A stretch of 64,000 nucleotides of DNA from Mycolicibacterium pulveris (GTDB lineage Bacteria > Actinomycetota > Actinomycetes > Mycobacteriales > Mycobacteriaceae), in the NCBI RefSeq assembly GCF_010725725.1, contig NZ_AP022599.1, positions 5,332,001 to 5,396,000 on the forward strand. Reading direction: 5' to 3'. The notes beneath the pieces are model-generated. The model was not told where the DNA came from and did no database searches. It saw nothing but the letters and a program-made list of their open reading frames with translations. This document shows, piece after piece, positions 27,371-36,714 of the stretch (position 1 is its first letter; each line of letters starts with the position of its first letter). Made by a program: the position numbers and the translations under genes.

Positions 27371-28615
27371 TTACCTCGCGGAGTCGAGGACGCCATTGCC
27401 CATGGCCAGTTGGATGTTCGCCAGGTGCTGGTCGTAATCGCGGGTGAACAACGTGGTGCCCTGCATGTCGATGGTGACGAAGTACAACCAGTCCCCCGGC
27501 GCGGGCTTCTCGGCGGCGGTCAGCGCGGGCTGGCCCGGTGAGCAGATCGGGGTGGCCGGAAGGCCGGGCCGCACATAGGTGTTCCAGTCGGTGAGCTGGG
27601 CTCGGTCGGCGTCCGTGGTGGCCACCTCGATGCGGTCCAGCGGATAGTTCACCGTGGAGTCGAACTCCAGCGTCCGGTTCTCGGCGAGCCGGTTGTAGAT
27701 GACGCGGGCCACCTTCGCGAAATCCTCCGGGGTGGCCTCCCGCTGCACCAACGACCCGACGGTCAACACCTGATACGGCGAGAGGTTCATCGCCAGCGCG
27801 GTGTCCAACAATCCACCCTTGGCGTATTGGGTCGCGCTCGCCGAAATCAGCGTCGAGAGAATCTGTTCCGGGGACGCCGACGGGTCGATGTTCCACATGC
27901 CGGGCGCGATCAGCCCCTCCAGCCGACGGTGGTCCTGGCCCAGCGCCGTGACCGCGTCTCGAGCCCAGTCCGGCACAGCCAGCGCCGCTGGAGTGGCGGT
28001 GCTCGCGGTGTCCTTCAGATGCTCCGCGGACACACAGTGCTGTTCACCGTCGAGGTCCACGCACGTGGCGCGCGAGATCAGCGAGAGTATGCCGTCGGTG
28101 ACGGCGTTGGTCTTGACGTCGCGCACGTCGTCGAGCTGACGTCCCTCGGGGATCACCAGCTTGCCCACCCGGTTCTGCGGATCAGTAAGCCGCTCAACGG
28201 CATTGGATGCCGGTATCTCGGTACGCACCTTGTAGAACCCGGGCTGGATCGACGAGATCGCGGGGTTGCCTTCGGCAGCGCTGACGAACGCCCCGACCGT
28301 CGCGACGACGCGATGCTCATGCAGCGTCTGACCGATCGCGGTGGTGGAGTCACCGTCGTGTACCTGGATGACCACGTCGTTGACGCCTTCGCCGGCGTAG
28401 TCGTTGGCGGTGCCGAACATGGTGTGCCACAGCTTCGATCCCAGAAACACCGCCGCCACGGCGATCACGATCAGCGTGGCCAGCGTCAAGACGCCGACGA
28501 TCCGACGCCGACGGCGGTTGCGCGCCTCTCGGATTCGCTGGGCGCGGGTCATCGTGCGCCTGGGCGGGCCGACAGCGACGGGCTCTGCGCGTTCGCGACC
28601 CCATTGGTTAGGCAT
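27371..28615 (-). CDS. mltG: Endolytic murein transglycosylase, YceG/MltG family
   Basis: A 414-residue membrane-anchored enzyme thought to cut nascent glycan strands and set their length. A basic cytoplasmic N-terminus ([10 protein letters not shown]) precedes one helix (about 39-60), then the YceG domain. [14 protein letters not shown] and [18 protein letters not shown] belong to the family core, the latter around the catalytic Glu region, followed by [18 protein letters not shown]. The ATG at 28615 overlaps ruvX by 8 bases. It sits in the alaS-ruvX-mltG-aroE operon conserved in mycobacteria. Confidence 0.95.
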   Translation of the reverse strand: MPNQWGRERAEPVAVGPPRRTMTRAQRIREARNRRRRRIVGVLTLATLIVIAVAAVFLGSKLWHTMFGTANDYAGEGVNDVVIQVHDGDSTTAIGQTLHEHRVVATVGAFVSAAEGNPAISSIQPGFYKVRTEIPASNAVERLTDPQNRVGKLVIPEGRQLDDVRDVKTNAVTDGILSLISRATCVDLDGEQHCVSAEHLKDTASTATPAALAVPDWARDAVTALGQDHRRLEGLIAPGMWNIDPSASPEQILSTLISASATQYAKGGLLDTALAMNLSPYQVLTVGSLVQREATPEDFAKVARVIYNRLAENRTLEFDSTVNYPLDRIEVATTDADRAQLTDWNTYVRPGLPATPICSPGQPALTAAEKPAPGDWLYFVTIDMQGTTLFTRDYDQHLANIQLAMGNGVLDSAR

Positions 28616-29123
28616 CCCCGACCTCTCCGTGCGCGGCCATCGCAGTGCGGCGCTGATCCAACCAGTTCTGCAGAATCCCCACCGCGGCCGCCTGATCGAT
28701 CACCGAGCGCTGCCCTTTGGCGCGGACCCCGGCTTCGCGCAGCGACCGCTGCGCCACGACCGTGGTGAGCCGTTCGTCGGCCAACCGCACCGGTGTCGGC
28801 GCGATCCGGCGGGCCAACGCGTCGGCCACCGCGATCGCATCCTGCGCCGAGGCACCCGACCGGTCGGCGAGGGTGCGGGGCAGACCCACCACCACTTCGA
28901 CCACGGAATGCTCGTCGACCAGCGCCGCCAGCCGTCGGATGTGGCGGTCGGCGCGGTCGCGCCGGACGGTCTCGAGCGGGGTCGCGAGGATGGCGTCGGG
29001 ATCGCTGACCGCGACGCCGATCCGCACGGTGCCCACGTCCACGCCGAGCCGTCGCCCCCGGCCCGGATCCGGAGGGTCGAGCGAACGTCCGGGTCGATCG
29101 GGCAGGCGGTCGGTATGGGCCAC
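28608..29123 (-). CDS. ruvX: Holliday junction resolvase-like/pre-16S rRNA nuclease YqgF
   Basis: A 171-residue RNase H-fold protein. The first acidic motif is [16 protein letters not shown], the central [14 protein letters not shown] and the last [13 protein letters not shown] and [13 protein letters not shown] are all in place. The GTG at 29123, just after the alaS stop, gives the M. tuberculosis-like length; longer upstream frames lie in alaS. Confidence 0.95.
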   Translation of the reverse strand: MAHTDRLPDRPGRSLDPPDPGRGRRLGVDVGTVRIGVAVSDPDAILATPLETVRRDRADRHIRRLAALVDEHSVVEVVVGLPRTLADRSGASAQDAIAVADALARRIAPTPVRLADERLTTVVAQRSLREAGVRAKGQRSVIDQAAAVGILQNWLDQRRTAMAAHGEVGDA

Positions 29124-29127
29124 GAGG

Positions 29128-31851
29128 TCAGCTCCGGTCGATCTCTGCGCGCAGCGCGGCCAACGCCGCGTCGATACCCGCCGCCCCCTTGCCGGCGCCC
29201 TGCGCCAGATCGGCCTTGCCGCCCCCACGGCCTTCGACCGGCGCAGCCAGCGTTTTCACCAGGTCGTTGGCCCGGAGGCCGAGGTCCTGCGCCGCCTGGT
29301 TGACCGCCACCACGAACGGGACGGTGTCGTTGTCGCCTCCGCTTTTCCCGTCGCTACGCTCGCCCGGGGCGGCGATCAACGCGACGACGGCGGGGTCGCT
29401 GCCGAGCTTGCCGCGGATGTCACCGGCCAGTGTGCGCAAGTCAGCGGCCGACATCCCCGCGGCCATCCGTTGCGCCACGACTCGGACCTTACCGATAAGC
29501 TCCGCGCCCGCGGCGGCATTGGCGGCCGCGGCCTTGGCGTTGGCCAGCCGCATCCGATCGAGTTCCTTCTCGGCCGCGCGCAGCCGCTCCACCAGGTTGG
29601 CCACCCGCGCGGGCACCTCTTCGGACGGCACCTTCAGCGTCGAGGCCAGGCCGGCCATCAACGCCCGCTCCTTGGCCAGGTGGCGGTAGGAGTCCAAACC
29701 GACGTAGGCCTCGACCCGGCGCACGCCCGAGCCCACCGACGCCTCGCCCAGAATCGTCACCGGGCCGATCTGCGCGGAGCTGCGCACGTGGGTGCCGCCG
29801 CACAGCTCCAGCGAGAAGGGCCCGCCGATCTCGACCACGCGGACCTCATCGGGGTAGGACTCGCCGAACAGCGCCATCGCACCCATCGCCTTGGCCGTCT
29901 CCAACTCGGTGGTGAACGAGCGCACCTCGTAGTCGGCCTCGACGGCCTGGTTGGTCACTTCCTCGATCTGGCTGCGCTGCTCCTCGGTCAGCGCCCCCTG
30001 CCAGTTGAAGTCGAAACGAAGATAGCCGGGCCGGTTCAGCGAGCCGGCCTGAACCGCGTTGGGGCCCAGCACTTGCCGCAGCGCCGCGTGCACCATGTGG
30101 GTGCCCGAGTGACCCTGGGTGGCGCCGTGCCGCCACCGCGGGTCGACGGCGGCAACGACGGTGTCGCCCTCGACGAACTCACCCGATTCGACCTTGACGC
30201 GATGCGTCCACAGCGTCTTGGCGATCTTCTGCACGTCGGTGACGGCGGCTTTCGCGGAGACGGATGCGCCGGTGCCGGTGATGCTGCCCTCGTCGGCGAT
30301 CTGGCCGCCCGACTCGGCGTAAAACGGGGTGCGGTCGAGGATCAGCTCGACGTTGTCGGATTCGGCTGAGGTTTCGTGGCTGACGACCGGGACGCGGCGA
30401 CCGTCGACGAAGATTCCGAGAATCCTTGCCTCCGAGACCAACTCGTCGAATCCGGTGAACTCGGTTGGCCCGGTGTCGACCAGTTCCCGGTACGCCGAGA
30501 GGTCCATGTGGGCCTGTTTGCGCGCGGCCGCGTCGGCCTTGGCCCGCGCTCGCTGCTCGGCCATCAGGCTGCGGAAGCCCTCCTCGTCGACGGACAGCCC
30601 CGCTTCGGCGGCCATCTCGAGGGTCAGCTCCAGCGGGAAGCCGTAGGTGTCGTGCAACGTGAACGCGTCCGCGCCGGACAACACCGTCGCACCCGAGGCC
30701 TTCGTCGCGGTGGCCGCCTCCTCGAACAACCGCGATCCCGAGGCGAGCGTGCGGTTGAACGCGGTTTCCTCGGCCACCGCGATGCGCTGGATCCGGTCGA
30801 AGTCGTTGACCAATTCCGGGTACGACGGGCCCATCGTGTCGCGCACCGTGGCCATCAGTTCGCCGACGATCGGGTCGTCGACGCCCAGCAGCTTCGCCGA
30901 CCGGATGATGCGCCGCAACAACCGCCGCAACACATAGCCGCGGCCGTCGTTGCCGGGGCTCACGCCGTCGCCGATGATGATCGCGGCGGTGCGGCTGTGG
31001 TCGGCGATGATGCGGTAGCGCACGTCGTCATCGTGGTGGCCCTGCCCGTAGCCGCGCGGCGCGCGGGCCGCCACCGCGTCGATCACGGGCCGCAGCAAAT
31101 CGGTCTCGTAGACGTTGTCGACCCCCTGCAGCAGACACGCCACCCGTTCCACGCCCATGCCGGTGTCGATGTTCTTGCGTGGCAGCGGTCCGAGGATCTC
31201 GAAATCGTCCTTCGAGGTGCCCTCGCCGCGCTCGTTCTGCATGAACACGAGATTCCAGATCTCGATGTAACGGTCCTCGTTGGCCACAGGACCGCCCTCG
31301 ACGCCGTATTCCGGGCCCCGGTCGTAGTAGATCTCCGAGGACGGTCCGCACGGTCCGGGAATGCCCATCGACCAGTAGTTGTCGGCCATCCCGCGACGCT
31401 GGATCCGCTCGGCGGGCAGCCCGGCGATCTCCTGCCACAGCCCGAAGGCCTCGTCGTCGTCGAGGTAGACGGTGGCCCACAGCCGTTCGGGGTCGAACCC
31501 GTAGCCGCCCTGGTCGACCGGGTTGGTCAGCAGCGTCCAGGCGTACTCGATCGCGCCTTCCTTGAAGTAGTCGCCGAACGAGAAGTTGCCCGCCATCTGA
31601 AAGAAGGTGTTGTGGCGGGTGGTGATGCCGACCTCGTCGATATCGGGCGTGCGGATGCACTTCTGCACGCTGACGGCGCGCTTCCACGGCGGCGTGCGCT
31701 GGCCCAGGAAATACGGCACGAACTGCACCATTCCGGCGTTGACGAACAGCAGGTTGGGGTCGTCGAGGATCACCGAGGCGCTGGGCACCTCGACATGGCC
31801 CGCCTTCACGAAATGATCGAGGAAACGCTTCCTGATCTCGTGTGTCTGCAC
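29128..31851 (-). CDS. alaS: Alanyl-tRNA synthetase
   Basis: A 907-residue class II enzyme with the aminoacylation core (1-440), editing domain with zinc ligands ([11 protein letters not shown], then CGGTHVRSS near residue 680) and a C-terminal C-Ala domain. The start [19 protein letters not shown] and [15 protein letters not shown] are diagnostic. Initiation is at GTG 31851. No T-box leader was seen in the 126 bases upstream. Four bases separate it from ruvX. Confidence 0.98.
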   Translation of the reverse strand: MQTHEIRKRFLDHFVKAGHVEVPSASVILDDPNLLFVNAGMVQFVPYFLGQRTPPWKRAVSVQKCIRTPDIDEVGITTRHNTFFQMAGNFSFGDYFKEGAIEYAWTLLTNPVDQGGYGFDPERLWATVYLDDDEAFGLWQEIAGLPAERIQRRGMADNYWSMGIPGPCGPSSEIYYDRGPEYGVEGGPVANEDRYIEIWNLVFMQNERGEGTSKDDFEILGPLPRKNIDTGMGVERVACLLQGVDNVYETDLLRPVIDAVAARAPRGYGQGHHDDDVRYRIIADHSRTAAIIIGDGVSPGNDGRGYVLRRLLRRIIRSAKLLGVDDPIVGELMATVRDTMGPSYPELVNDFDRIQRIAVAEETAFNRTLASGSRLFEEAATATKASGATVLSGADAFTLHDTYGFPLELTLEMAAEAGLSVDEEGFRSLMAEQRARAKADAAARKQAHMDLSAYRELVDTGPTEFTGFDELVSEARILGIFVDGRRVPVVSHETSAESDNVELILDRTPFYAESGGQIADEGSITGTGASVSAKAAVTDVQKIAKTLWTHRVKVESGEFVEGDTVVAAVDPRWRHGATQGHSGTHMVHAALRQVLGPNAVQAGSLNRPGYLRFDFNWQGALTEEQRSQIEEVTNQAVEADYEVRSFTTELETAKAMGAMALFGESYPDEVRVVEIGGPFSLELCGGTHVRSSAQIGPVTILGEASVGSGVRRVEAYVGLDSYRHLAKERALMAGLASTLKVPSEEVPARVANLVERLRAAEKELDRMRLANAKAAAANAAAGAELIGKVRVVAQRMAAGMSAADLRTLAGDIRGKLGSDPAVVALIAAPGERSDGKSGGDNDTVPFVVAVNQAAQDLGLRANDLVKTLAAPVEGRGGGKADLAQGAGKGAAGIDAALAALRAEIDRS

Positions 31852-31977
31852 GTTGCTACTGTCCTCGCCGTCGTGTGTGGTTCCGCAGGGACCTGCGACT
31901 ATTCGACCGCACTACAGTACCGGTCGCGGGTTGCGGTCTTGAAAGGTCAACGCACCGGCGCGGCCGCGAGTGCCGCC

Positions 31978-32379
31978 TTAGGACGTGATGAAGCTCAACC
32001 GCACCGATCGCCGCGGGTTGTCCCGGTTCAGGTCCACCAGCACGACGCTCTGCCACGTGCCCAGCAACGGGGTGCCGCCCTGCACCGGCAGCGTCACCGA
32101 CGGCGAGATGAGTGCGGGCAGCACGTGGTCGGCGCCGTGGCCTGGTGAGCCGTGGGCGTGGCGGTAGCGGTCGTCGCGCGGCAACAGCCGTTCCAGGGCG
32201 TCGACGAGGTCGTCGTCGGAGCCCGATCCCGTTTCGATGATCGCCAGCCCGGCGGTGGCGTGCGGAACGAACACGTTGCACAGGCCGTCGCCGCGGCCGG
32301 CGCAGAAGTCGCGCACCGCAGCGGTCAGGTCGACGGTGCGGTCGTGGGTGGTGTCGATGGTCAGCACGTCGGAGTCCAC
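31978..32379 (-). CDS. YjbQ-family protein, Rv2556c-like
   Basis: A UPF0047/YjbQ protein, about 133 residues from the GTG at 32379 (the frame stays open upstream to 32418, so the start is uncertain). Conserved motifs are GLCNVFVPHATAGLAIIE, HGADHVLPALISPSVTLPV and LGTWQSVVLVDLN, whose His and Glu residues form a putative metal site. The family has weak thiamin-phosphate-synthase-like activity reported; the true role is unclear. Placement beside alaS matches Rv2556c. Confidence 0.88.
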   Translation of the reverse strand: MDSDVLTIDTTHDRTVDLTAAVRDFCAGRGDGLCNVFVPHATAGLAIIETGSGSDDDLVDALERLLPRDDRYRHAHGSPGHGADHVLPALISPSVTLPVQGGTPLLGTWQSVVLVDLNRDNPRRSVRLSFITS

Positions 32380-32411
32380 GACGCCGAGCCTACGAGCCCC
32401 GGTTCTTTTTT

Positions 32412-32473
32412 CGCCCAAAGGGACAAACGGGCGGGAAAGTGCGAGTGGATCGCGCCAAAACGTCCATCTCGGC
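32412..32473 (+). repeat. 62-bp dispersed repeat, copy B
   Basis: Matches the copy at 33831-33892 on the opposite strand at about 50 of 62 positions, with shared blocks AAAGGGAC, AACGGGCGG, GCGAGTG and ATCTCGGC. The two copies bracket three genes (32545-33775). Confidence 0.7.
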
Positions 32474-32499
32474 GACGAGCGTGAGCGGTTGACGCGGGC

Positions 32500-32524
32500 G
32501 TTTATTCGCCCGTGGCGTGGGTAT
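32500..32524 (+). promoter_or_regulatory. Predicted SigF-type promoter
   Basis: GTTT at 32500-32503 and GGGTAT at 32519-32524 are spaced by 15 bases, matching the mycobacterial SigF consensus (GTTT, 15-17 bases, GGGTA). Transcription would start about 14 bases before the ATG at 32545, just upstream of the ribosome binding site TTGGAGG. Confidence 0.7.
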
Positions 32525-32544
32525 CGCTAGAGCTTGGAGGCAAA

Positions 32545-32850
32545 ATGACCATCACTGGCGTTATCACAGCAATTCTCATCGGCACCGTGGTCGGCGTGCT
32601 CGGTCGCCTGGTGTTGCCCGGTCGTCAGCCGATCGGGTTCCTGGTGACCATCCTGGTCGGCATCGTGGCGGCCTTGCTCGGCACCGCGCTCGCCAGGGCG
32701 CTCGGCATCCCGACCGCAACGGCCGGCATCGACTGGCTGGAACTGCTCGTCCAGGTGATCGTCGCGGCAATCGGTGTGGCGTTGGCGGCCGCGCTGATGG
32801 GGCGCAGACGCACCGGGGTGATGGGCACTCGCCGCGGCCTGCTGCGGTAA
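32545..32850 (+). CDS. GlsB/YeaQ/YmgE-family stress-response membrane protein
   Basis: A 101-residue protein with three hydrophobic helices and the family pattern GTVVGVLGRLVLPGRQP then LVTILVGIVAALLG. These small membrane proteins are induced by envelope and general stress; no activity is proven. The ATG at 32545 is preceded by TTGGAGG, and an excellent SigF-type promoter lies just upstream, which fits stress induction. Confidence 0.85.
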   Translation: MTITGVITAILIGTVVGVLGRLVLPGRQPIGFLVTILVGIVAALLGTALARALGIPTATAGIDWLELLVQVIVAAIGVALAAALMGRRRTGVMGTRRGLLR

Positions 32851-32957
32851 CCGCGGGGTCGGGAACCCGACGTTGCCGTCGGGGTCGGCCTACCGGTGGA
32901 GCGCTTCCCCCCTGCGCCCGCCGGTCACCCGCCGCCCCGGCGGCAACCCCATGTCCG

Positions 32958-33431
32958 CTACAGATTCTTCAACAGATCATCGAGTTTTTCGTAGCCCTCG
33001 GTCATGCCGCCTTCCATTCCCGAGGACAGCAGGGCGTCGCGGGCCTCGACGTTCGGGCAGATCGAGCGGCCACGCAATCGGCTGCGGCCGTCACCGAGGT
33101 CCTCGAACCACAGGTACTCGAGGTTGACCATGTCGGGGGCGCCGTCGAATTCGAAAGTCTGCAGGATGAACTCGTTTTCGCGGACCGTGTGAAACGTCCC
33201 GTTGAACTCGTAGTGCCCGTGCTCGTCGCTGTGCCGGTAGCGGTAACCGCCGTGGCTCTTGAAGTTCCATTCGGTGATGTCCATCGTCAGCCCGCGCGGA
33301 CCGAGCCATTGCTTGACCCGTTCGGGTTCGGCGTGCGCGCGGTACAGCGCCGCGACCGGGGCGTCGAAGTCTCTGGTGTACTCCATCGCCAACGTGTCGA
33401 CGGGAGCGTTGAGGTTCAGTGCGTTGGTCAT
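32958..33431 (-). CDS. SRPBCC/AHSA1-family protein paired with ArsR
   Basis: A 157-residue helix-grip protein of the activator-of-Hsp90-like (AHSA1) group: YTRDFDAPVAALYRAHAEPE, WLGPRGLTMDITEWNF and ENEFILQTFEF are typical. Such proteins bind hydrophobic ligands in a deep cavity. The ATG at 33431 overlaps the ArsR stop by 4 bases, a very common actinobacterial pair in which the ArsR regulates the SRPBCC gene. A longer frame upstream overlaps the ArsR gene and is not used. Confidence 0.88.
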   Translation of the reverse strand: MTNALNLNAPVDTLAMEYTRDFDAPVAALYRAHAEPERVKQWLGPRGLTMDITEWNFKSHGGYRYRHSDEHGHYEFNGTFHTVRENEFILQTFEFDGAPDMVNLEYLWFEDLGDGRSRLRGRSICPNVEARDALLSSGMEGGMTEGYEKLDDLLKNL

Positions 33432-33775
33432 TTCGGTTGCCCTTCCGTGTCGGGTATCGATGCCAGCAGGCTGTCCAGCCGGCGGTAGCTGCGTTCGGCG
33501 TCGAGCCGGTAGCGGTCGATCCATGCGGTCAGCCGTTCCAGCGCGGCGGCATCCAGGTGCACGGGTCGTCGCTGCGCCTCGCGGGTCCGGGTGACCAGTC
33601 CCGCCTGCTCGAGGACCTGAATGTGTTTGGACACCGCCTGTTTCGTGATGTCGAACGGCGCGGCCAACTCGTTGACCGTGGCCGGTCCCCGTGACAGCCG
33701 CGCCACGATGGCGCGCCGAACCGGGTCGGCCAGCGCGAGGAACGCGCGGTCCAACTCGTTGTCGTCATCGCTCAT
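33428..33775 (-). CDS. ArsR-family transcriptional regulator
   Basis: About 115 residues from the ATG at 33775 (a GTG at 33778 is also possible). The winged helix contains ALADPVRRAIVARLSRGPATVNELAAPF and ITKQAVSKHIQVLEQAGLV. No metal-binding Cys are present, so it is a non-metal ArsR of the kind paired with SRPBCC proteins. An 8-bp perfect inverted repeat starts 4 bases upstream of the ATG and probably forms its autoregulatory operator. Confidence 0.92.
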   Translation of the reverse strand: MSDDDNELDRAFLALADPVRRAIVARLSRGPATVNELAAPFDITKQAVSKHIQVLEQAGLVTRTREAQRRPVHLDAAALERLTAWIDRYRLDAERSYRRLDSLLASIPDTEGQPK

Positions 33776-33778
33776 CAC

Positions 33779-33816
33779 TAGTCAACCATATCATTGATCA
33801 ACTGATTTGTTGACTA
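33779..33816. promoter_or_regulatory. ArsR operator candidate
   Basis: TAGTCAAC (33779-33786) and GTTGACTA (33809-33816) are a perfect inverted repeat. Between them lies the palindrome TTGATCAA (33794-33801). The site touches the arsR start, so a bound repressor would block its transcription. Confidence 0.65.
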
Positions 33817-33830
33817 CAAATCCACGCCGG

Positions 33831-33892
33831 GCCGAGATCGACGTCTTGGTGGATTTCACTCGCGCTCTTCCGCCCGTTCGTCCCTTTCGGCG
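33831..33892 (-). repeat. 62-bp dispersed repeat, copy A
   Basis: The inverted partner of 32412-32473. It lies between the rarA stop and the ArsR operator. About 12 mismatches over 62 bases. Confidence 0.7.
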
Positions 33893-33916
33893 GGGATATA
33901 GCGGCGCACAGGCGGG

Positions 33917-35245
33917 TCAGCGCTTACGGCGGATGATCGCGCGCAGCTTGCCGAGCCGGGTGGCGATCTCGCGCTCGGCGCCGCGGTTCGTCGGCTGGTA
34001 GTAGTCGACACCGACCAGCTCGTCAGGCGGATATTGTTGGGCCACAACACCATCCGGATTGTCGTGGCTGTACTTGTAGCCGATCGCGTTGCCCAGCTTC
34101 TCGGCGCCCGAGTAGTGCCCGTCCCGCAGATGAGCGGGCACCAGCCCGGCCTTGCCCGCGCGAATGTCGCTCATCGCCGCACCCAGCGCGGTGGTGACGG
34201 CGTTGGATTTCGGCGCCGTCGCCAGATGGACGGTGGCGTGGGCCAGCGTCAGCTGCGCCTCCGGCATCCCGATCAGCTGCACGGTCTGGGCCGCGGCGAC
34301 GGCGATCTGCAGCGCGGTGGGATCGGCCATGCCGATGTCCTCGCTGGCCAAAATCATCAGTCGCCGGGCGACAAACCGCGGGTCCTCGCCGGCCACCAGC
34401 ATCCGGGCCAGGTAGTGCAACGCCGCGTCGACGTCTGACCCGCGCACCGACTTGATGAACGCGCTGACCACGTCATAGTGCTGGTCGCCGCCGCGGTCGT
34501 AGCGCACCGCGGCCTGATCCAGCGACTGTTCGATGGCCTCGACCGTCACCTCCTCCCCCGCTTCCGCGGCGACCTCGAGCGCGGTCAACGCGCGTCGCGC
34601 ATCACCGGCCGACAACTGCACCAGCAGCTCGACGGCCTCGTCGGTGACCGTGACCTTGCCGCCGAGGCCGCGCGGATCGGTGATCGCGCGGCGCACCACC
34701 GTGCGCACCGCCTCGGCGTCCAGCGGCTGCAGCTGCAGGATCAGTGACCGCGACAGCAGCGGCGCGACCACCGAGAACGACGGGTTCTCCGTGGTGGCGG
34801 CCACCAGCAGCACGACGCGGTTCTCGACGGCCGCCAGCAGCGCGTCCTGCTGCGTCTTGGAGAACCGGTGCACCTCGTCGATGAACAGCACGGTCTGTTC
34901 GCCGTGGGCGGCCGCGCGTCGCGCGACGTCGATCACCGCGCGGACCTCTTTGACCCCGGATGACAGCGCCGACAGCGCCTCGAACCGGCGACCCGTGGCC
35001 CCGGAGATCAACGCGGCCAACGTCGTCTTCCCGGTGCCCGGCGGGCCGTACAGGATGACCGAGGCGGCGCCGGAGCCTTCGGCGAGCCGGCGCAGCGGCG
35101 AACCCGGTTGCAGCAGGTGATCCTGGCCGACCACCTCGTCGAGCGTCGCGGGGCGCATGCGCACCGCCAATGGCGTCGACGCCCCGACCGGCCCGCCCGC
35201 GGTTACGCTCGGCTCACCGGGGACGTCGAACAGACCCTCGGACAC
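33917..35245 (-). CDS. rarA: Replication-associated recombination protein A (MgsA/RarA AAA+ ATPase)
   Basis: A 442-residue clamp-loader-like ATPase acting at stalled replication forks. [17 protein letters not shown] leads to Walker [12 protein letters not shown], Walker [10 protein letters not shown] with sensor region [10 protein letters not shown], and a C-terminal tetramerisation domain with [16 protein letters not shown] and [20 protein letters not shown]. It begins with GTG at 35245. It corresponds to Rv2559c. Confidence 0.95.
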   Translation of the reverse strand: MSEGLFDVPGEPSVTAGGPVGASTPLAVRMRPATLDEVVGQDHLLQPGSPLRRLAEGSGAASVILYGPPGTGKTTLAALISGATGRRFEALSALSSGVKEVRAVIDVARRAAAHGEQTVLFIDEVHRFSKTQQDALLAAVENRVVLLVAATTENPSFSVVAPLLSRSLILQLQPLDAEAVRTVVRRAITDPRGLGGKVTVTDEAVELLVQLSAGDARRALTALEVAAEAGEEVTVEAIEQSLDQAAVRYDRGGDQHYDVVSAFIKSVRGSDVDAALHYLARMLVAGEDPRFVARRLMILASEDIGMADPTALQIAVAAAQTVQLIGMPEAQLTLAHATVHLATAPKSNAVTTALGAAMSDIRAGKAGLVPAHLRDGHYSGAEKLGNAIGYKYSHDNPDGVVAQQYPPDELVGVDYYQPTNRGAEREIATRLGKLRAIIRRKR

Positions 35246-35265
35246 GCTTTCTGCTTACCACGCCG

Positions 35266-36105
35266 CTATGACTGCGGGGCCGCCGTCACGAAGTCGATCA
35301 GCTCTTCGACGCGCCCGATGAGCGCCGGTTCCAGGTCGTTCCAGTCGCGCACCCGGCCCCGAATACGTTGCCAGGCCCTGGCGATGTCGGCCTGCTCGGT
35401 GTGCGGCCATCCCAGCGCACGGCATACGCCCCGCTTCCAGTCGACTCCCTTCGGGATCAGCGGCCACGCCGAGATGCCCAGGCGCACCGGTTTGACGGCC
35501 TGCCAGATGTCGATGAAGGGATGCCCGACCACCAGCGTGTGCTGCCCGCCGGGGCCACGCCGGACGGCCTCGGCGATGCGGGCCTCCTTGGAGCCGGCGA
35601 CCAGGTGGTCGACGAGCACACCGAGCCGACGCTGCGGCGCGGGCCCGAACTCTTCGACGATGGCCGCGAGATCGTCGACACCGCCGAGATGTTCGACGAC
35701 GACGCCCTCGATGCGCAGGTCGTCACCCCACACCTGTTCGACGAGTTCGGCGTCGTGGCGGCCTTCGACGTAGATGCGGCTGGCGCGTGCGACCTTGGCC
35801 CGGGCGCCGGGCACGGCCACCGAACCCGACGCCGTGCGTGTGGTTTTCGGCGCGGACCGTTTGGGCGCGGTGAGGATGACGGGCCGACCGTCGATGAGGT
35901 AGCCGGGCCCGACCGGAAACGGCTTGCGGCGCCCGTGCCGATCTTCGAGTTCCATTCGGCCGTACTCGATTCGGACGACCGCGCCGACGTATCCGGTCTG
36001 GGCGTCCTCGACCACCAGGCCGAGCTCGACCGGATGCTCGGTGGACCGGACTTTGCGGTCATGCGGGTTGTTGGCAAGGACGTCGAAGCCATAGCGATCA
36101 GCCAC
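35266..36105 (-). CDS. DUF3097 family protein
   Basis: A 279-residue actinobacterial protein. After an N-terminal beta-rich region (YGFDVLANNPHDRKVRSTEH) there is a Toprim-like core: RIYVEGRHDAELVEQVWGDD, then GVLVDHLVAGSKE and VVGHPFIDIWQAVKP, with acidic residues placed as in Toprim nucleases and primases. No function is established. It starts with GTG at 36105 and lies 20 bases before rarA on the same strand, so the two may share a transcript. Confidence 0.85.
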   Translation of the reverse strand: MADRYGFDVLANNPHDRKVRSTEHPVELGLVVEDAQTGYVGAVVRIEYGRMELEDRHGRRKPFPVGPGYLIDGRPVILTAPKRSAPKTTRTASGSVAVPGARAKVARASRIYVEGRHDAELVEQVWGDDLRIEGVVVEHLGGVDDLAAIVEEFGPAPQRRLGVLVDHLVAGSKEARIAEAVRRGPGGQHTLVVGHPFIDIWQAVKPVRLGISAWPLIPKGVDWKRGVCRALGWPHTEQADIARAWQRIRGRVRDWNDLEPALIGRVEELIDFVTAAPQS

Positions 36106-36115
36106 CGGGTGATCG

Positions 36116-36121
36116 TAGGGT
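36116..36121 (+). promoter_or_regulatory. Candidate -10 element TAGGGT, leaderless
   Basis: Ends 8 bases before the GTG at 36129, placing the transcript start at or next to the start codon. Confidence 0.4.
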
Positions 36122-36128
36122 CACCTGC

Positions 36129-36707
36129 GTGCTGCTCACCCGCGACACGGCCGAGGCAATCGCTAACGGGACCATCACAGTGGTGCTGCGCCGCTGGGAT
36201 GCGCCGCGGGTGAAGCCGGGCCGCACACAACGCACGCTGGCCGGCACCATCCGCGTCGACGACGTCATCGAATACCCGGGCGACTATCGCGTCACCGCGG
36301 CGCAGGCACGCGCGGCGGGCTATCCGGACGCCGAGGCCGCGCAGAAGGACCTAGACCGCCGGTCGGCGAAGCACACCTACGTGATCGCGGTGTCTTATCT
36401 GGGCCCCGACGAGCGGCCCGACCTCGCCGCCGACGACCAATTGTCGGATGCCGATGTCGCCGCGATCACCGCGCGTCTCGACCGCTGGGACGCCGCAACG
36501 CACCCGTGGACCCGGCAGTACCTGAAGATGATCGCGGCCAACGAGGCCGTGCGCGCACCGGATCTGGCCGCGCGGGTCGGTCTGGACGTGCCACGGTTCA
36601 AGCGCCGGGTGCGCCAGCTCAAGGGGCTGGGGTTGACGATCAGCCTCGACGTCGGTTACCGACTGTCGCCGCGCGGCCACGCCTATCTGCGCCTGGTCCG
36701 GCGATGA
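36129..36707 (+). CDS. ASCH-like domain protein with a C-terminal winged-helix-like region
   Basis: A 192-residue protein. The N-terminal half (about 1-95) looks like an ASCH domain, a PUA-related fold expected to bind RNA or modified bases: LTRDTAEAIANGTITVVLRRW, GRTQRTLAGTIRVDDVIEY. The C-terminal part (about 125-190) resembles a small winged helix (APDLAARVGLDVPRFKRRVR, then GYRLSPRGHAYL). It starts with GTG at 36129, probably leaderless, divergent from the DUF3097 gene. A nucleic-acid role is inferred from fold only. Confidence 0.65.
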   Translation: MLLTRDTAEAIANGTITVVLRRWDAPRVKPGRTQRTLAGTIRVDDVIEYPGDYRVTAAQARAAGYPDAEAAQKDLDRRSAKHTYVIAVSYLGPDERPDLAADDQLSDADVAAITARLDRWDAATHPWTRQYLKMIAANEAVRAPDLAARVGLDVPRFKRRVRQLKGLGLTISLDVGYRLSPRGHAYLRLVRR

Positions 36708-36714
36708 TGGACGG

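Noticed and set aside
31852-31977. T-box riboswitch upstream of alaS
   Set aside because: Only 126 bases are available, with no T-box core sequence or stem layout visible.
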